NCBI RefSeq assembly: GCF_003986955.1
Contig: NZ_PIPN01000005.1
Coordinates: 124,001 to 188,000, forward strand
Reading direction: 5' to 3'
Length of the DNA stretch: 64,000 nt
Origin: Aliidiomarina sedimenti
GTDB taxonomy: Bacteria > Pseudomonadota > Gammaproteobacteria > Enterobacterales > Alteromonadaceae
A model generated the notes under the pieces. That model did not search any database. It was not told the origin of the DNA and was given only the letters and a program-made list of their open reading frames with translations. This document shows positions 1-9,549 of this stretch, piece by piece (the stretch's first letter is position 1; each line of letters opens with the position of its first letter). Made by a program: the position numbers and the translations under genes.

Positions 1-874
1 AATGCCTTTGATCCCTAACTAAGGTACTCAGATCCCAGTGCTGCCAAACGGGTCGGCAGCCATCCGGCAAACTCAAATTACGGCCTAGCTCGCGCCAGCG
101 GCCAGGGCCATGGAAATCAGAACCTACACTGCTCAGCAGCGTATAGTCATTTGCCAGCTGCGCTAACTGCATGCGTTGCTGCGGCGCCTGTTGACCACTG
201 GCCACCTCAAGCGCTTCGCCGCCGACATCTTTATAGGCAGCGAGCAATCGTTTCAGCCATTTACTACTCAACTGATACGCCAGTGGATGGGCCAGCGAGG
301 TAACACCACCCGCCGCCTGAATAGCGCCAACCGCATCTTCCAGGCTACACCACTGAGGGGCCACATACGCACAGTTGCCCTTACCTAAGTAACGTTTGAA
401 TGCTTCATCCACCGTCGCCACATAACCGCCAGCAACCAGAGCATCCGCCAAATGCTTACGGGTAATCACCTCATCAGCATTGTCCTGTCGCGCCCGCACT
501 GACTGCAAACAACCTTCGTCAATTTGCTGTTTACTCAATTTGTCTATCATCTGCTCAGCCCGTTCCTGACGTGCCATTTGCTGAGCCGCAATCAACTCAG
601 TTAGCGCTGTATTGTCAAGATCGAAACACCAACCCAGGACGTGAATTTCATGCCCCTGCCAGCGACTACTAAGCTCAATGCCTGTCACTATCTGTGGCAC
701 CACGCCGCCAGTCAGTTTGGCCGCCCGCTGACGAGCTTCTGCAATACCGGCCACGCTGTCATGATCGGTTATTGAGATCACTTCGACATGGAGGTTGTGT
801 GCACGCTCTACCAATTCGCCAGGCGTCAGGCTGCCATCCGACGCAGTGCTGTGCATATGTAAATCAATTTTCAT
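1..874 (-). CDS. rnm: RNase AM / PHP-domain phosphoesterase (TrpH/YciV), 3' end cut by window
   Basis: The minus frame opens with ATG at 872-874 and stays open to base 2, about 291 codons, so almost the whole protein is here (E. coli YciV is about 293 aa); the stop lies outside. The N-terminus carries the PHP metal motif HMHSTASDG, then SITDHDS and GIELSS, which are the metal-binding segments of the family. The E. coli homologue is a 5'-3' exoribonuclease that matures 5S and 23S rRNA and acts on 3'-phosphoadenosine 5'-phosphate. It is divergent from the trp leader, the same arrangement as E. coli yciV-trpL, which supports the assignment. Confidence 0.88.
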   Translation of the reverse strand, partial: MKIDLHMHSTASDGSLTPGELVERAHNLHVEVISITDHDSVAGIAEARQRAAKLTGGVVPQIVTGIELSSRWQGHEIHVLGWCFDLDNTALTELIAAQQMARQERAEQMIDKLSKQQIDEGCLQSVRARQDNADEVITRKHLADALVAGGYVATVDEAFKRYLGKGNCAYVAPQWCSLEDAVGAIQAAGGVTSLAHPLAYQLSSKWLKRLLAAYKDVGGEALEVASGQQAPQQRMQLAQLANDYTLLSSVGSDFHGPGRWRELGRNLSLPDGCRPVWQHWDLSTLVRDQRH

Positions 875-919
875 CCCACTATCATACGCGTATACGCCTG
901 TTTAATCATCCATTCAGTA

Positions 920-948
920 TTGACAGCCTCAGTCTCCGTGGGTAAGGT
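920..948 (+). promoter_or_regulatory. candidate trp operon promoter
   Basis: A consensus -35 TTGACA at 920-925 is followed after 17 nt by TAAGGT (943-948), a weak -10. GGTATA (946-951) is an alternative at longer spacing. No TrpR-type operator (ACTAG-containing palindrome) is visible here. A short palindrome ATACGCGTAT lies at 884-893, between this promoter and the divergent rnm gene. Confidence 0.4.
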
Positions 949-1015
949 ATAGCCAACATAGACAACTTCCTGATCCGTACTCAGGAAATTTTCAGCAGAC
1001 TAAAGCGGATTCGCG

Positions 1016-1153
1016 ATGAAAATCATGCAAATCGATTCAACAACAGTGCACAACAACCAACCTAACCGTTGGTGGTGGCATCACGCAACTATGCGGGTGC
1101 TGTTGTTATCTTTTTGTCTGCAACCAAGCACGTTAGCGCCAACCAGAGCCTAG
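1016..1153 (+). CDS. trpL: trp leader peptide
   Basis: A 45-codon ORF from ATG 1016 to TAG 1151-1153 contains three consecutive Trp codons (TGG TGG TGG, 1070-1078) in the context NRWWWHH. It lies between a promoter-like sequence and a strong intrinsic terminator, directly before trpE. This is the standard arrangement of a translated attenuator sensor: ribosomes stall at the Trp codons when charged tRNA-Trp is scarce. The peptide is long for a trp leader (E. coli TrpL is 14 aa) and continues 24 residues beyond the Trp run. Confidence 0.85.
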   Translation: MKIMQIDSTTVHNNQPNRWWWHHATMRVLLLSFCLQPSTLAPTRA

Positions 1154-1191
1154 CGTCAGCAACGAAAAGAAAATCAATAAAAAAGCCCGCA
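1039..1191 (+). promoter_or_regulatory. trp attenuator, alternative RNA pairings
   Basis: Segment 1 (1039-1049, AACAACAGTGC) can pair with segment 2a (1097-1107) with the Trp codons in the loop. TGCGGGT (1092-1098) can instead pair with GCCCGCA (1185-1191), the 5' arm of the terminator. A ribosome stalled at Trp codons 1070-1078 would cover segment 1 and leave 1092 onward free, which favours the antiterminator. The complementarity is read directly; the regulatory outcome is inferred from the attenuation model. Confidence 0.7.
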
Positions 1192-1210
1192 ACCTTTGCG
1201 GGCTTTTTTA
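1179..1210 (+). terminator. trp attenuator terminator
   Basis: Stem AGCCCGC / GCGGGCT with loop AACCTTT, flanked by a 5' A run and a 3' run of T, 56 nt before trpE. It is a canonical intrinsic terminator, placed between trpL and the first structural gene. Confidence 0.88.
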
Positions 1211-1265
1211 TTGAGCCCGGCAGAGGCAGGCGACGACAATCACTTATTAGATTCGGGAAAATACA

Positions 1266-2858
1266 ATGCAGCCGGCAAAAGATATACAACTTGGTTTTGT
1301 AGAACCTATTTCTATTCGCCTCGACTACCAGGCCGAACCCCTGAGCGTGCTAAATACACTGGCCACTAAGGATGGGGAGCACCTCTTACTCGAATCAGCC
1401 GAAGTCGATTCGAAACAAAACCTGAAAAGTTTGCTGATGGTGGATGCTGCGCTGCGTATTCGCTGTGACGGGCTGCAGGTTGAAGTCAGCGCACTGAGTG
1501 ACAATGGCACGCCGTTACTCGACTATCTTCAACAGCAACTGCTGGAGCAGCACGGCGACCAGTTTACACTTCAGCGTAATGGCACCGAGTTGAGCATTCA
1601 TTGTCCGCAAGCCCCCATTCACCTGAATGAGGATGCCCGATTGCAGGCTCCGGGAAACCTGACCCCACTGCGCCTTTTACAACAGTTAGAAAGCACCCGA
1701 GCGCACCCGTTTGCAGTGTTTCTCGGCGGCGTCTTCGGCTACGACCTGATCGCCAGTTTCGAAGATTTACCCGCGGTCAGTGCCGGCCATAACAACTGCC
1801 CGGATTATCAGTTCTATTTTGCCGAAAGCCTGATTGTCATGGACCACCAGGCGCAGCGTACTGAGCTTATCGCGACACTCATCGGCGGCGACAATCTGGC
1901 GCAACGCGAAGAACGGCTGTATCAGCGCATGGGCGAACTAAGCGCCCGTTTACAACGGCCAAAGCCAGTCAGCCCGGTGACCAGCGAAACGCCTGCAACC
2001 ATTCAGGCAACACCGGACCGGGCAACCTTTGCCCGTCATGTTGAAACACTTAAAGAATCCATTGTCGCCGGTGATATTTTCCAGGTGGTACCGTCCCGCG
2101 AATTTAAGTTGCCCTGCCCACATGCGCTCGCCGCTTACCAGCAGCTCAAAGTTGAAAACCCAAGCCCCTACATGTTTTACCTGAAAACACTCGATTTCGA
2201 ACTTTTCGGTGCATCGCCCGAATCGGCTCTCAAATATACAGCCGCGACCAATCAGGTCGAGCTTTACCCCATTGCAGGTACTCGTATACGCGGAAAAGAT
2301 AAAGAGGGTAACGTCAGCGCGGATTTAGACTCACGAATTGAACTTGAGCTGCGCAATGATCAAAAAGAGCTGGCCGAGCATATGATGTTAGTGGACCTGG
2401 CACGAAATGATTTGGCACGTATCGCAGTTACCGGTAGCCGCTACGTGGCGGACCTGTTGCAGGTGGACCGCTATTCACATGTGATGCATTTAGTCTCTCG
2501 GGTAGTCGCCCAACTGCGCCCTGAGCTGGATGCGCTGGACGCATACCGCGCCTGTATGAATATGGGAACCCTGACCGGCGCGCCGAAACTCAGTGCCAGC
2601 CGTCTGATCCGCCAGGTCGAACAACAACGTCGTGGAAGTTACGGCGGTGCGGTCGGTTACCTTAACGGCGACGGCGACATGGACACCTGCATTGTTATCC
2701 GCTCTGCCCTGGTTCGCGATGGAATGGCGGTGGTGCAGGCTGGCGCCGGGGTGGTCTATGATTCAGACCCAAGCGCAGAAACCAACGAAACTGAAAACAA
2801 AGCCCGGGCAGTACTGAATGCCATTCGCCGCAGTCAACAGGGAGGCCAACTGGCATGA
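1266..2858 (+). CDS. trpE: anthranilate synthase component I
   Basis: 530 aa, close to the 520 aa of E. coli TrpE. It converts chorismate to anthranilate using ammonia supplied by the TrpG partner. The feedback-inhibition motif LLESAE is near residue 40, and the chorismate-binding domain fills the C-terminal half (GDIFQVVPSREF, IAGTRIRGK, LRNDQKELAEHMMLVDLARND, GAPKLSA). It begins 56 nt after the attenuator terminator; the RBS is weak (GGGA). Its stop overlaps the trpG start as ATGA, so translation of the two subunits is probably coupled. Confidence 0.97.
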   Translation: MQPAKDIQLGFVEPISIRLDYQAEPLSVLNTLATKDGEHLLLESAEVDSKQNLKSLLMVDAALRIRCDGLQVEVSALSDNGTPLLDYLQQQLLEQHGDQFTLQRNGTELSIHCPQAPIHLNEDARLQAPGNLTPLRLLQQLESTRAHPFAVFLGGVFGYDLIASFEDLPAVSAGHNNCPDYQFYFAESLIVMDHQAQRTELIATLIGGDNLAQREERLYQRMGELSARLQRPKPVSPVTSETPATIQATPDRATFARHVETLKESIVAGDIFQVVPSREFKLPCPHALAAYQQLKVENPSPYMFYLKTLDFELFGASPESALKYTAATNQVELYPIAGTRIRGKDKEGNVSADLDSRIELELRNDQKELAEHMMLVDLARNDLARIAVTGSRYVADLLQVDRYSHVMHLVSRVVAQLRPELDALDAYRACMNMGTLTGAPKLSASRLIRQVEQQRRGSYGGAVGYLNGDGDMDTCIVIRSALVRDGMAVVQAGAGVVYDSDPSAETNETENKARAVLNAIRRSQQGGQLA

Positions 2859-3481
2859 ACCTACACAAAGGTCGTATATTTCTTCTCGATAATCAGGATA
2901 GTTTTGCCTACAACCTGGTCGATGAACTGGCACAACTTGGCTTTAGTCTTGAGGTCTATCGCAACCAGTTGAGTGCCGACGAGATTTTCCGGCACATGGA
3001 AAAAGCAGCCCTCAACGAGCCGGTTATGCTTTGCCTGTCACCCGGCCCCGGTCACCCCAGTGCCGCCGGATGTTTGCTTGAGCTGCTGCAGCTGTGTCGT
3101 GGCCGCTTTCCGCTACTTGGCATTTGCCTTGGTTTCCAGGCTATGGTTCACCAGGCTGGCGGTGAGGTTGGACGCAGCCGACAGATCATGCACGGCAAGA
3201 CCAGTTTAATGCAGCTTAGCGAGCATCCGGTCTTTGCCGGCCTTGGCTCACCACTGCAGATCGCCCGTTACCATTCGTTGCAGGCAATAAAAGTGCCCGA
3301 GTCGCTGACTGTTATTGCGCAGGTCGATGACATCCCCATGGCCGCCTATGATCAGATAAACGCCTGCATTGGTTATCAGTTTCATCCGGAGTCGATTATG
3401 ACCACTCAAGGCAGCAGCCTATTACACGCCACAGCAAACTTTTTACTAACTCAAGCGGAGCGTCTGACATGCAACAACTAG
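2855..3481 (+). CDS. trpG: anthranilate synthase component II, glutamine amidotransferase
   Basis: 208 aa class I glutamine amidotransferase that supplies ammonia to TrpE. The motifs are complete: LLDNQDSFAYNLVDEL at the N-terminus, LSPGPGHPS, nucleophile Cys in LGICLGFQAM near residue 90, and the His-Glu pair in YQFHPES. This is a stand-alone domain, not fused to trpD as in E. coli. It overlaps trpE by 4 nt and trpD by 13 nt inside the operon. Confidence 0.96.
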   Translation: MNLHKGRIFLLDNQDSFAYNLVDELAQLGFSLEVYRNQLSADEIFRHMEKAALNEPVMLCLSPGPGHPSAAGCLLELLQLCRGRFPLLGICLGFQAMVHQAGGEVGRSRQIMHGKTSLMQLSEHPVFAGLGSPLQIARYHSLQAIKVPESLTVIAQVDDIPMAAYDQINACIGYQFHPESIMTTQGSSLLHATANFLLTQAERLTCNN

Positions 3482-4473
3482 CCCGGGTTTTAAACGGTGA
3501 AGTACTCGACCAGGTTGAGACAGACACCATGTTCTCCTACCTGATCCAGGGGCGGATGACCGACGCACAGATCGCTGGCATGCTGCTGGCGATGAAAATT
3601 CGTGGAGAAACCCCAGCTGAGATAGCTGGCGCCGCACAGGCATTGCGCCGGGCGGCTAAGCCGTTCCCACGCCCTGACTACACCATTGCCGATACCTGCG
3701 GCACTGGCGGTGATGGCTCCAATACGATCAATATTTCCACCGCCGCCGCCGTTGTCGCTGCCAGTATGGGCGTCGCGGTAGCTAAGCATGGTAATAGAAG
3801 CGTGTCCTCCCGGTCGGGCTCAGCGGATGTGCTGGAAGCGATGAAAATACCGCTCGACGGGCCACCGGATGAAGCGCGTAGCATGCTCGATAATTACAAC
3901 TTTTGTTTTCTCTTTGCCCCCCATTACCATCCTGGCTTTAAACACGCCATGCCGGCGCGCCAGGAACTGAAAACACGGACCCTGTTTAACCTGTTAGGGC
4001 CGCTGATAAACCCGGCCCAGCCCGACGTGCAATTGCTCGGCGTGTACCGGCCTGAACTGTGTGAACCGGTTGCGCAGACCTTGCAGCTTCTCGGTTGTAA
4101 GCGGGCCATGGTGGTGCACGGCAGCGGTCTCGATGAGCTGGCACTGCATGCACCAACCAAAGTGGTGGAAGTGAATGGTGCTGACGTAAGCAGCTATGAA
4201 CTGACACCGGCTGATTTTGGTGTTTCGCCCGCCCCGGTCAGTGACCTTAAGGGCGGCGATGCGAATATGAACGCCCGCTTGCTGAACGAAGTATTCCGTG
4301 GCGAAGGACCCTCAGCGCATCGTCATGCGATTGCAATGAACGTAGCCGCTCTGCTTCATATGACGGGCCGTGCCGACAACTTTAAAGACGCGACCGAGGA
4401 AGCGCTGACCCATATTGATAGCGGCGCCGTGGCAACCCACCTGCAACACATGCAATACGGAGTTGCACTATGA
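3469..4473 (+). CDS. trpD: anthranilate phosphoribosyltransferase
   Basis: 334 aa, normal for the family. It transfers phosphoribose from PRPP to anthranilate. The PRPP-binding loop DTCGTGGDGSNTINIST and KHGNRSVSSRSGSADVLE are present, with NLLGPLINP downstream. The ATG lies inside trpG, preceded by GGAG in the trpG 3' end. The stop overlaps the trpC start as ATGA. Confidence 0.97.
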   Translation: MQQLARVLNGEVLDQVETDTMFSYLIQGRMTDAQIAGMLLAMKIRGETPAEIAGAAQALRRAAKPFPRPDYTIADTCGTGGDGSNTINISTAAAVVAASMGVAVAKHGNRSVSSRSGSADVLEAMKIPLDGPPDEARSMLDNYNFCFLFAPHYHPGFKHAMPARQELKTRTLFNLLGPLINPAQPDVQLLGVYRPELCEPVAQTLQLLGCKRAMVVHGSGLDELALHAPTKVVEVNGADVSSYELTPADFGVSPAPVSDLKGGDANMNARLLNEVFRGEGPSAHRHAIAMNVAALLHMTGRADNFKDATEEALTHIDSGAVATHLQHMQYGVAL

Positions 4474-5933
4474 ACAGGCCAGCAACTAACTCGCAGCAGC
4501 CAAGTATTCTGCAGCAAATAGTCACTCAGCGTCGCCAGCGTATTGCTGAACTGGCTGAGGTGTATTCCCAGGCCGGACTATATCAGGCAATTCAACAGCA
4601 GCAGCGGCCCCGTCGCAGCCTCACAGGCCAGTTACGACGTAGCGACAAAGGGTTTATTCTTGAATGCAAAAAGGCCTCGCCATCGAAAGGTCTGATCCGG
4701 GCCGACTTTGATCCGGTTGCTATCGCCCGGATCTATCAGCCTCATGCCGCGGCAATTTCGGTACTGACCGAGCCTGACTACTTTGAAGGGGATTTTGCCT
4801 ATTTGCAGGCGGTCAGCCGCGAAGTGCAAATTCCGGTCCTGTGCAAGGACTTTATCGTGGAGCCGCTGCAGTTGTATCTTGCCCGCTACTTTGGTGCTGA
4901 CGCGGTGCTGCTGATGCTCTCAATACTTGATGATGACGACTATCGAACCTTAAGTGACCTGGCTGGCAAGCTCGGTCTTGAGGTACTAACCGAAGTTAGT
5001 ACGGAAGCAGAAATGCACCGGGCTGCTGCATTAAACGCGCCTGTTATTGGCATTAATCATCGTAACCTGCATGATCTCAGTATTGACCTGAATCGCAGTC
5101 AGCGTCTGGCCGCACTCGCGCCGAAAGACGCCTTGCTGATTGCAGAATCCGGTATTACTGAACACAGCCAGGTGCGCGCGCTCGGCGCTTTCGTCGACGG
5201 CTTCCTGGTCGGTAGCCATTTAACCGCCCAGGCTGATATTGACCGCGCCTGCCGCCAACTGATTTATGGCGAGCATAAAGTGTGCGGTCTTACCTCACCT
5301 GCCGACGCGCTCATGGCGGCAACAGCGGGTGCCCGCTACGGCGGTCTTATCTTCGCCGAAGGCTCGCCGCGTCAACTCACTATCACCCAGGCCAAAGGCA
5401 TTTGCCAGCAAGTACCCGCGCTGGATTATGTCGCTGTGGTGACCACTGATGCAGTGAACGATATCGTTCAGTTAGCCGAGTCACTGCCATTGAGTGCTAT
5501 TCAACTGCATGGTCAGCAGCCCCTTGCGGTGGTCGAAGCAGTGCGCCAGCAACTCCCCACGACCACCGCCCTTTGGTATGCCATCGACATGGCTAACCAG
5601 GAGGCCGCAGACTTTTTTAACTGGCCAGTGGAGCGTCTGGTGCTCGACAATGGCCGTGGTGGCAGTGGCCAGTCATTTGACTGGCAAAAACTGAATACAC
5701 TGACCGAGACCCAGCGCCAGCAATGTCTGTTGGCTGGCGGTATTGGTGCTGACAACGTCCGCGACGCGATGGCAACTGGCTGTCGGGGGCTGGATCTAAA
5801 CTCAGCAGTCGAATACAAGCCAGGTCAAAAAGATGCAGCCGCACTTAATTTAGTCTTTACCCGTTTGAGTCATTATTTTCGCAGTTCCGCTCAAACACTT
5901 TCTTCGCTTAGTTCAAAGGACATCAACTCATGA
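4470..5933 (+). CDS. trpCF: bifunctional indole-3-glycerol phosphate synthase / phosphoribosylanthranilate isomerase
   Basis: 487 aa fusion of two TIM barrels, as in enterobacteria. Roughly residues 1-260 are TrpC ([27 protein letters not shown]). Residues 268 to about 465 are TrpF ([35 protein letters not shown]). TrpF isomerises phosphoribosylanthranilate and TrpC closes the indole ring. Overlaps trpD and trpB by 4 nt each. Confidence 0.97.
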   Translation: MNRPATNSQQPSILQQIVTQRRQRIAELAEVYSQAGLYQAIQQQQRPRRSLTGQLRRSDKGFILECKKASPSKGLIRADFDPVAIARIYQPHAAAISVLTEPDYFEGDFAYLQAVSREVQIPVLCKDFIVEPLQLYLARYFGADAVLLMLSILDDDDYRTLSDLAGKLGLEVLTEVSTEAEMHRAAALNAPVIGINHRNLHDLSIDLNRSQRLAALAPKDALLIAESGITEHSQVRALGAFVDGFLVGSHLTAQADIDRACRQLIYGEHKVCGLTSPADALMAATAGARYGGLIFAEGSPRQLTITQAKGICQQVPALDYVAVVTTDAVNDIVQLAESLPLSAIQLHGQQPLAVVEAVRQQLPTTTALWYAIDMANQEAADFFNWPVERLVLDNGRGGSGQSFDWQKLNTLTETQRQQCLLAGGIGADNVRDAMATGCRGLDLNSAVEYKPGQKDAAALNLVFTRLSHYFRSSAQTLSSLSSKDINS

Positions 5934-7132
5934 GTAGTCAAGACAAAAAGCTGGACCCTTATTTCGGAGAGTTTGGTGGTCAGTATGTACCTGAAATTCT
6001 ATTACCTGCACTGGACCAGCTCGAGCAGGCATTTATTGACGCTCAGCAGGACGACCTGTTTCGAGCTGAATTTAACGACCTGTTGAAGAATTACCTGGGT
6101 CGTCCAACGCCACTAAGCCTGTGCCGCAACCTGCCCCGCACCGGGCGCAGTAAGATCTACCTGAAACGCGAAGATCTGCTGCATGGCGGCGCCCACAAAA
6201 CCAATCAGGTACTCGGTCAGGCATTATTGGCCAAACGCATGGGTAAACACCGTATTATTGCCGAAACCGGCGCCGGTCAGCATGGTACGGCGACTGCATT
6301 GGCGTGCGCCCTGCTCGACCTGGAATGTATTATTTATATGGGCAAGAAGGATGTTGAACGGCAGCAGCCTAATGTCTTCCGCATGGAGCTGATGGGGGCT
6401 AAGGTGGTACCCGTTGACAGTGGTAGTGGCACGTTGAAAGACGCCGTTAATGAAGCCTTGCGCGACTGGACGGCAAGCTATCAAAGCACACATTATTTAC
6501 TTGGTACCGCCGCTGGGCCACACCCCTTCCCGACCATTGTGCGTGAATTCCACCGTATGATTGGTGAGGAATCGAAACGGCAGATAATCGATCAGGCCGG
6601 GCGCCTGCCAGACGAAGTGATTGCCTGTGTTGGCGGCGGCTCCAATGCAATTGGCATGTTTGCCGACTTTATCAACGAACGTGAGGTTCGTTTAACGGGG
6701 GTCGAGCCGGGCGGCAAAGGGCTTAGTTCGATGCAGCATGGTGCTACGCTGAGCGCCGGAAAACCGGGTCTGTTGCACGGTTGCTACTCGTTTTTAATGC
6801 AGACCGATGAAGGTCAGATTGAAGAGTCGTATTCAGTATCAGCCGGGCTTGACTACCCGGGGGTCGGCCCTCAACACGCTCATCTGCATGCCACCGGCCG
6901 CGCCCAGTATGTCTCGGTCACTGACGATGAAGCGTTAGAGGCTTTTAAATTGCTAAGTGCCCATGAAGGGATTATTCCCGCGCTGGAAAGTGCTCACGCC
7001 CTCGCCTATGCCATCAAGGTCGCTGAAACCAGTAAAGAACCACAAATTTTGCTGGTCAACCTATCCGGCCGTGGCGACAAGGACATTGATCATGTACGTA
7101 AAATATTTGCCAGCCAGGAGGCGTCGAAATGA
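5930..7132 (+). CDS. trpB: tryptophan synthase beta subunit
   Basis: 400 aa PLP enzyme that condenses indole with serine. GGAHKTNQ holds the PLP lysine, [10 protein letters not shown] and [10 protein letters not shown] bind the cofactor phosphate, and [10 protein letters not shown] is the usual N-terminal signature. Length and motifs match canonical TrpB1. It overlaps trpCF and trpA by ATGA junctions, so beta and alpha subunits should be made in similar amounts. Confidence 0.98.
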   Translation: MSSQDKKLDPYFGEFGGQYVPEILLPALDQLEQAFIDAQQDDLFRAEFNDLLKNYLGRPTPLSLCRNLPRTGRSKIYLKREDLLHGGAHKTNQVLGQALLAKRMGKHRIIAETGAGQHGTATALACALLDLECIIYMGKKDVERQQPNVFRMELMGAKVVPVDSGSGTLKDAVNEALRDWTASYQSTHYLLGTAAGPHPFPTIVREFHRMIGEESKRQIIDQAGRLPDEVIACVGGGSNAIGMFADFINEREVRLTGVEPGGKGLSSMQHGATLSAGKPGLLHGCYSFLMQTDEGQIEESYSVSAGLDYPGVGPQHAHLHATGRAQYVSVTDDEALEAFKLLSAHEGIIPALESAHALAYAIKVAETSKEPQILLVNLSGRGDKDIDHVRKIFASQEASK

Positions 7133-7956
7133 GTCAGACACCCTTTGTTAGCGAACGCTATGCCGCTATGTTCAAACGCCTCGGTGAAGCCGGCCAGGGT
7201 GCCTTTATTCCGTTTGTGACTTTAGGTGACCCGGATCTTGAACAAAGTGAAGCGATTATAAAAACACTGATTGATAACGGTGCCGATGCACTCGAGCTGG
7301 GCTTTCCGTTTTCTGACCCTGTCGCCGACGGCCCGACCATTCAACGTGCATCGATCCGGGCGCTGCAGGCGCAGATGTCCGTCGATAAGTGTTTTGCGTT
7401 GCTCAAACGTATTCGCCAGTACAACGCCGACATCCCAATTGGCTTGCTGGTCTATGGCAATCTGATTATGGCTCAGGGACGCGAGCATTTTTACCAGCGC
7501 TGCGCCGAAAACGGAGTGGATTCAGTATTGGCGGCTGATATCCCAGTGCGGGAAGGCAAAACTTTTCAACAGGCGGCTAACCAGGCCCATATCGCCCAGG
7601 TTTTTATTGCGCCACCTGACGCGACTCCGATGACATTGCAGCGTATTGCGGCCCATAGCCAGGGTTATATCTACCTGCTTAGTCGTGCCGGTGTGACCGG
7701 CGCTAATGCAACGCTTCAGCTACCTGCAGGTAAGCTAATTGACTACCTCAGGCAACAGGGAGGCGCGCCGGCGGTGCTTGGTTTCGGAATTTCGGCGCCA
7801 GAGCACGTTCGCCAGGCTATTGAGGCTGGGGCGGCCGGCGCTATCAGTGGCTCGGCGGTGGTTCAGCGGATTGAACAGCATCTGGATGACAAAACGGCAA
7901 TGCTGGCGAGTCTTGCTGAATTTATTGGCAACATGAAAGCAGCTACCATTAAGTAG
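7129..7956 (+). CDS. trpA: tryptophan synthase alpha subunit
   Basis: 275 aa TIM barrel that cleaves indole-3-glycerol phosphate and channels indole to TrpB. Catalytic Glu and Asp are in [19 protein letters not shown]; the phosphate-binding GFGIS motif is near the C-terminus. Last gene of the operon. No intrinsic terminator with a T run is visible on the + strand just downstream. Confidence 0.97.
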   Translation: MSQTPFVSERYAAMFKRLGEAGQGAFIPFVTLGDPDLEQSEAIIKTLIDNGADALELGFPFSDPVADGPTIQRASIRALQAQMSVDKCFALLKRIRQYNADIPIGLLVYGNLIMAQGREHFYQRCAENGVDSVLAADIPVREGKTFQQAANQAHIAQVFIAPPDATPMTLQRIAAHSQGYIYLLSRAGVTGANATLQLPAGKLIDYLRQQGGAPAVLGFGISAPEHVRQAIEAGAAGAISGSAVVQRIEQHLDDKTAMLASLAEFIGNMKAATIK

Positions 7957-7961
7957 TACTT

Positions 7962-7990
7962 AAAAAAGGCGCCTGCTAGGCCCAGGCGTC
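7962..7990 (-). terminator. minus-strand terminator overlapping the end of the 98-aa gene
   Basis: Read on the minus strand, GACGCCTG (7990-7983) pairs with CAGGCGCC (7975-7968), followed by six T (7967-7962). The TAG stop of the small gene (7978-7976) lies at the end of the loop, so the hairpin forms within the coding end. Confidence 0.7.
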
Positions 7991-8272
7991 TATCAGGTTA
8001 CCCACGGCCCCGACTCCGCGGGGCTTATTAACACCGCTTTCCATCGAGGCTCCCTGATTGATCTCAGGCGGTGGAGGACCAATACGGTTGATCTGGTCAT
8101 TGGTGACCCGTGTCAGTTCAGCGCGCGGGGCATTGCGCATGCTGGCAAGGCGCGCATCGTTCTGCACATCCGACTGTCGCTGGCGGAATACATCCGGCCC
8201 TGTTTTAACCCGGCTATTCTGTGCAGACCGTCCTTGTGAGACTGTATTTTCCGGGACCATGTTACTCGACAC
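7976..8272 (-). CDS. small protein of unknown function
   Basis: 98 aa. GTG start at 8272-8270 with a good RBS (AGGAG, 8 nt upstream) and a dedicated terminator at its end argue for a real gene. The protein has no signal peptide or membrane segment. It is polar, with an IGPPPPEI stretch near residue 65 and a hydrophobic tail GAVGNLIDAW. I recognise no family. It lies between trpA (convergent) and the permease gene, same strand, 17 nt after the permease stop, so it may be cotranscribed. Confidence 0.65.
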   Translation of the reverse strand: MSSNMVPENTVSQGRSAQNSRVKTGPDVFRQRQSDVQNDARLASMRNAPRAELTRVTNDQINRIGPPPPEINQGASMESGVNKPRGVGAVGNLIDAWA

Positions 8273-8289
8273 TAGGTTAGCTCCTGGCT

Positions 8290-9411
8290 TTACTGCCTTT
8301 TCGTTTCCGCCGGTTCAGCCATGACGTGTGTATTTTCGAGACTTGCAGCCCCGCTTCCTTTTTCGTTATCGGCCATTCTCAGAATTTCATCACCAGCGAG
8401 TGCAATTGCCAGCCAACGTGTACTATCGCTCTCCATTAAGGCAATCTTCACAACCATGGTTAAAGGAACCGACAGCAGCATACCGACGGGGCCCAGCATC
8501 CAGCCCCAGAACAACAAAGATAAGAACACGACCAGAGTAGAAAGACCAAGTCCACGGCCCATCACTCTCGGTTCAATAATGTTACCCATAATGACATTCA
8601 CCGCCAGATAAAGCAGCGCAACGGCACCGGCAATCCATGGGTTGTATTGGATCAAGGCCATAATTATCGCAGGCACAGAGGCGAGAATAGAACCAATATT
8701 TGGAATGTAATTAAACAGAAAGGCGACCACACCCCAGAGTAAATAGTGGTCAATGTTCATCAGCCATAAACTAAACCCTATCAGCACCCCGGTAAACAAA
8801 CTGATCAGCGTCTTCAGTGCCAGGTACTTATTGATGGCATGCAAAATTGCACCGACATTGCCCATCGTCCGTTCCGGATGTTTAATGGCAAGGCGTATTT
8901 TAGCTGGCACTATGCGCGCTTCGCCTATCATAAACACCATAATTAATAACACGATAACGAAACTGGCCATGAAGTTACCGACACCGCTGAGCATATTCAC
9001 GGTGAGGTTAATGGCGCGGGACGGGTCGAGCTGGGACTGCAACAGTTCCCAGTTGAGCGAAATATTGTAGGATTCAGCCTGCGCCACTAACCATTCAAAC
9101 TGGGCGGCGCTGCGGTCGCGATACTCTGGCAGCTTCTGGGTAAATTCATTGACGGACTGTACAACCAACCCTGTCAGCAATAAAACAATGATCGCAATGA
9201 CTCCGACGACCGGCAGTAAGGCCAGAAAACGCGGTAGACCCTGGCGATGAAACCATTCAATCAACGGGTGACAAATAATCGCTATAAACAATGCCAGCAA
9301 AACCGGTACGACGACGACACTGGCGGCCTGCACACCTGCCAGAACCACCACAATGGCAGCCATGGTAAACAATATCTTTCCGGCCGAAGTAATCTGAGCT
9401 GAGTTGTTCAT
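8290..9411 (-). CDS. AI-2E / PerM-family inner-membrane permease
   Basis: 373 aa from ATG 9411 (AAGGA 5 nt upstream); an upstream in-frame extension to 9531 lacks family similarity. About eight hydrophobic segments, starting with ILFTMAAIVVVLAGVQAAS and VVVPVLLALFIAIICHPL. The conserved C-terminal block of the family is visible: FNYIPNIGSILA, NIIEPRVMGRGLGLS and GMLLSVPLT. Substrates in this family vary (AI-2 export, Na+/H+ exchange) and cannot be told from sequence alone. Confidence 0.85.
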   Translation of the reverse strand: MNNSAQITSAGKILFTMAAIVVVLAGVQAASVVVVPVLLALFIAIICHPLIEWFHRQGLPRFLALLPVVGVIAIIVLLLTGLVVQSVNEFTQKLPEYRDRSAAQFEWLVAQAESYNISLNWELLQSQLDPSRAINLTVNMLSGVGNFMASFVIVLLIMVFMIGEARIVPAKIRLAIKHPERTMGNVGAILHAINKYLALKTLISLFTGVLIGFSLWLMNIDHYLLWGVVAFLFNYIPNIGSILASVPAIIMALIQYNPWIAGAVALLYLAVNVIMGNIIEPRVMGRGLGLSTLVVFLSLLFWGWMLGPVGMLLSVPLTMVVKIALMESDSTRWLAIALAGDEILRMADNEKGSGAASLENTHVMAEPAETKRQ

Positions 9412-9549
9412 CGTAATCCTTACTGAGGTTAAGCGCTGGCTATGCACGACAATGAAAACAGTGTACGCAAGCTGATGCGTTTGAGCAATGTGAGCGAAAA
9501 GCTGCTTTACTTGAACCAAGTCACTGAGCACAACAACATAGGCATGTTC

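Noticed and set aside
7968-7990. Hairpin after trpA as trp operon terminator
   Set aside because: The T run is only on the minus strand, so it serves the opposite gene.
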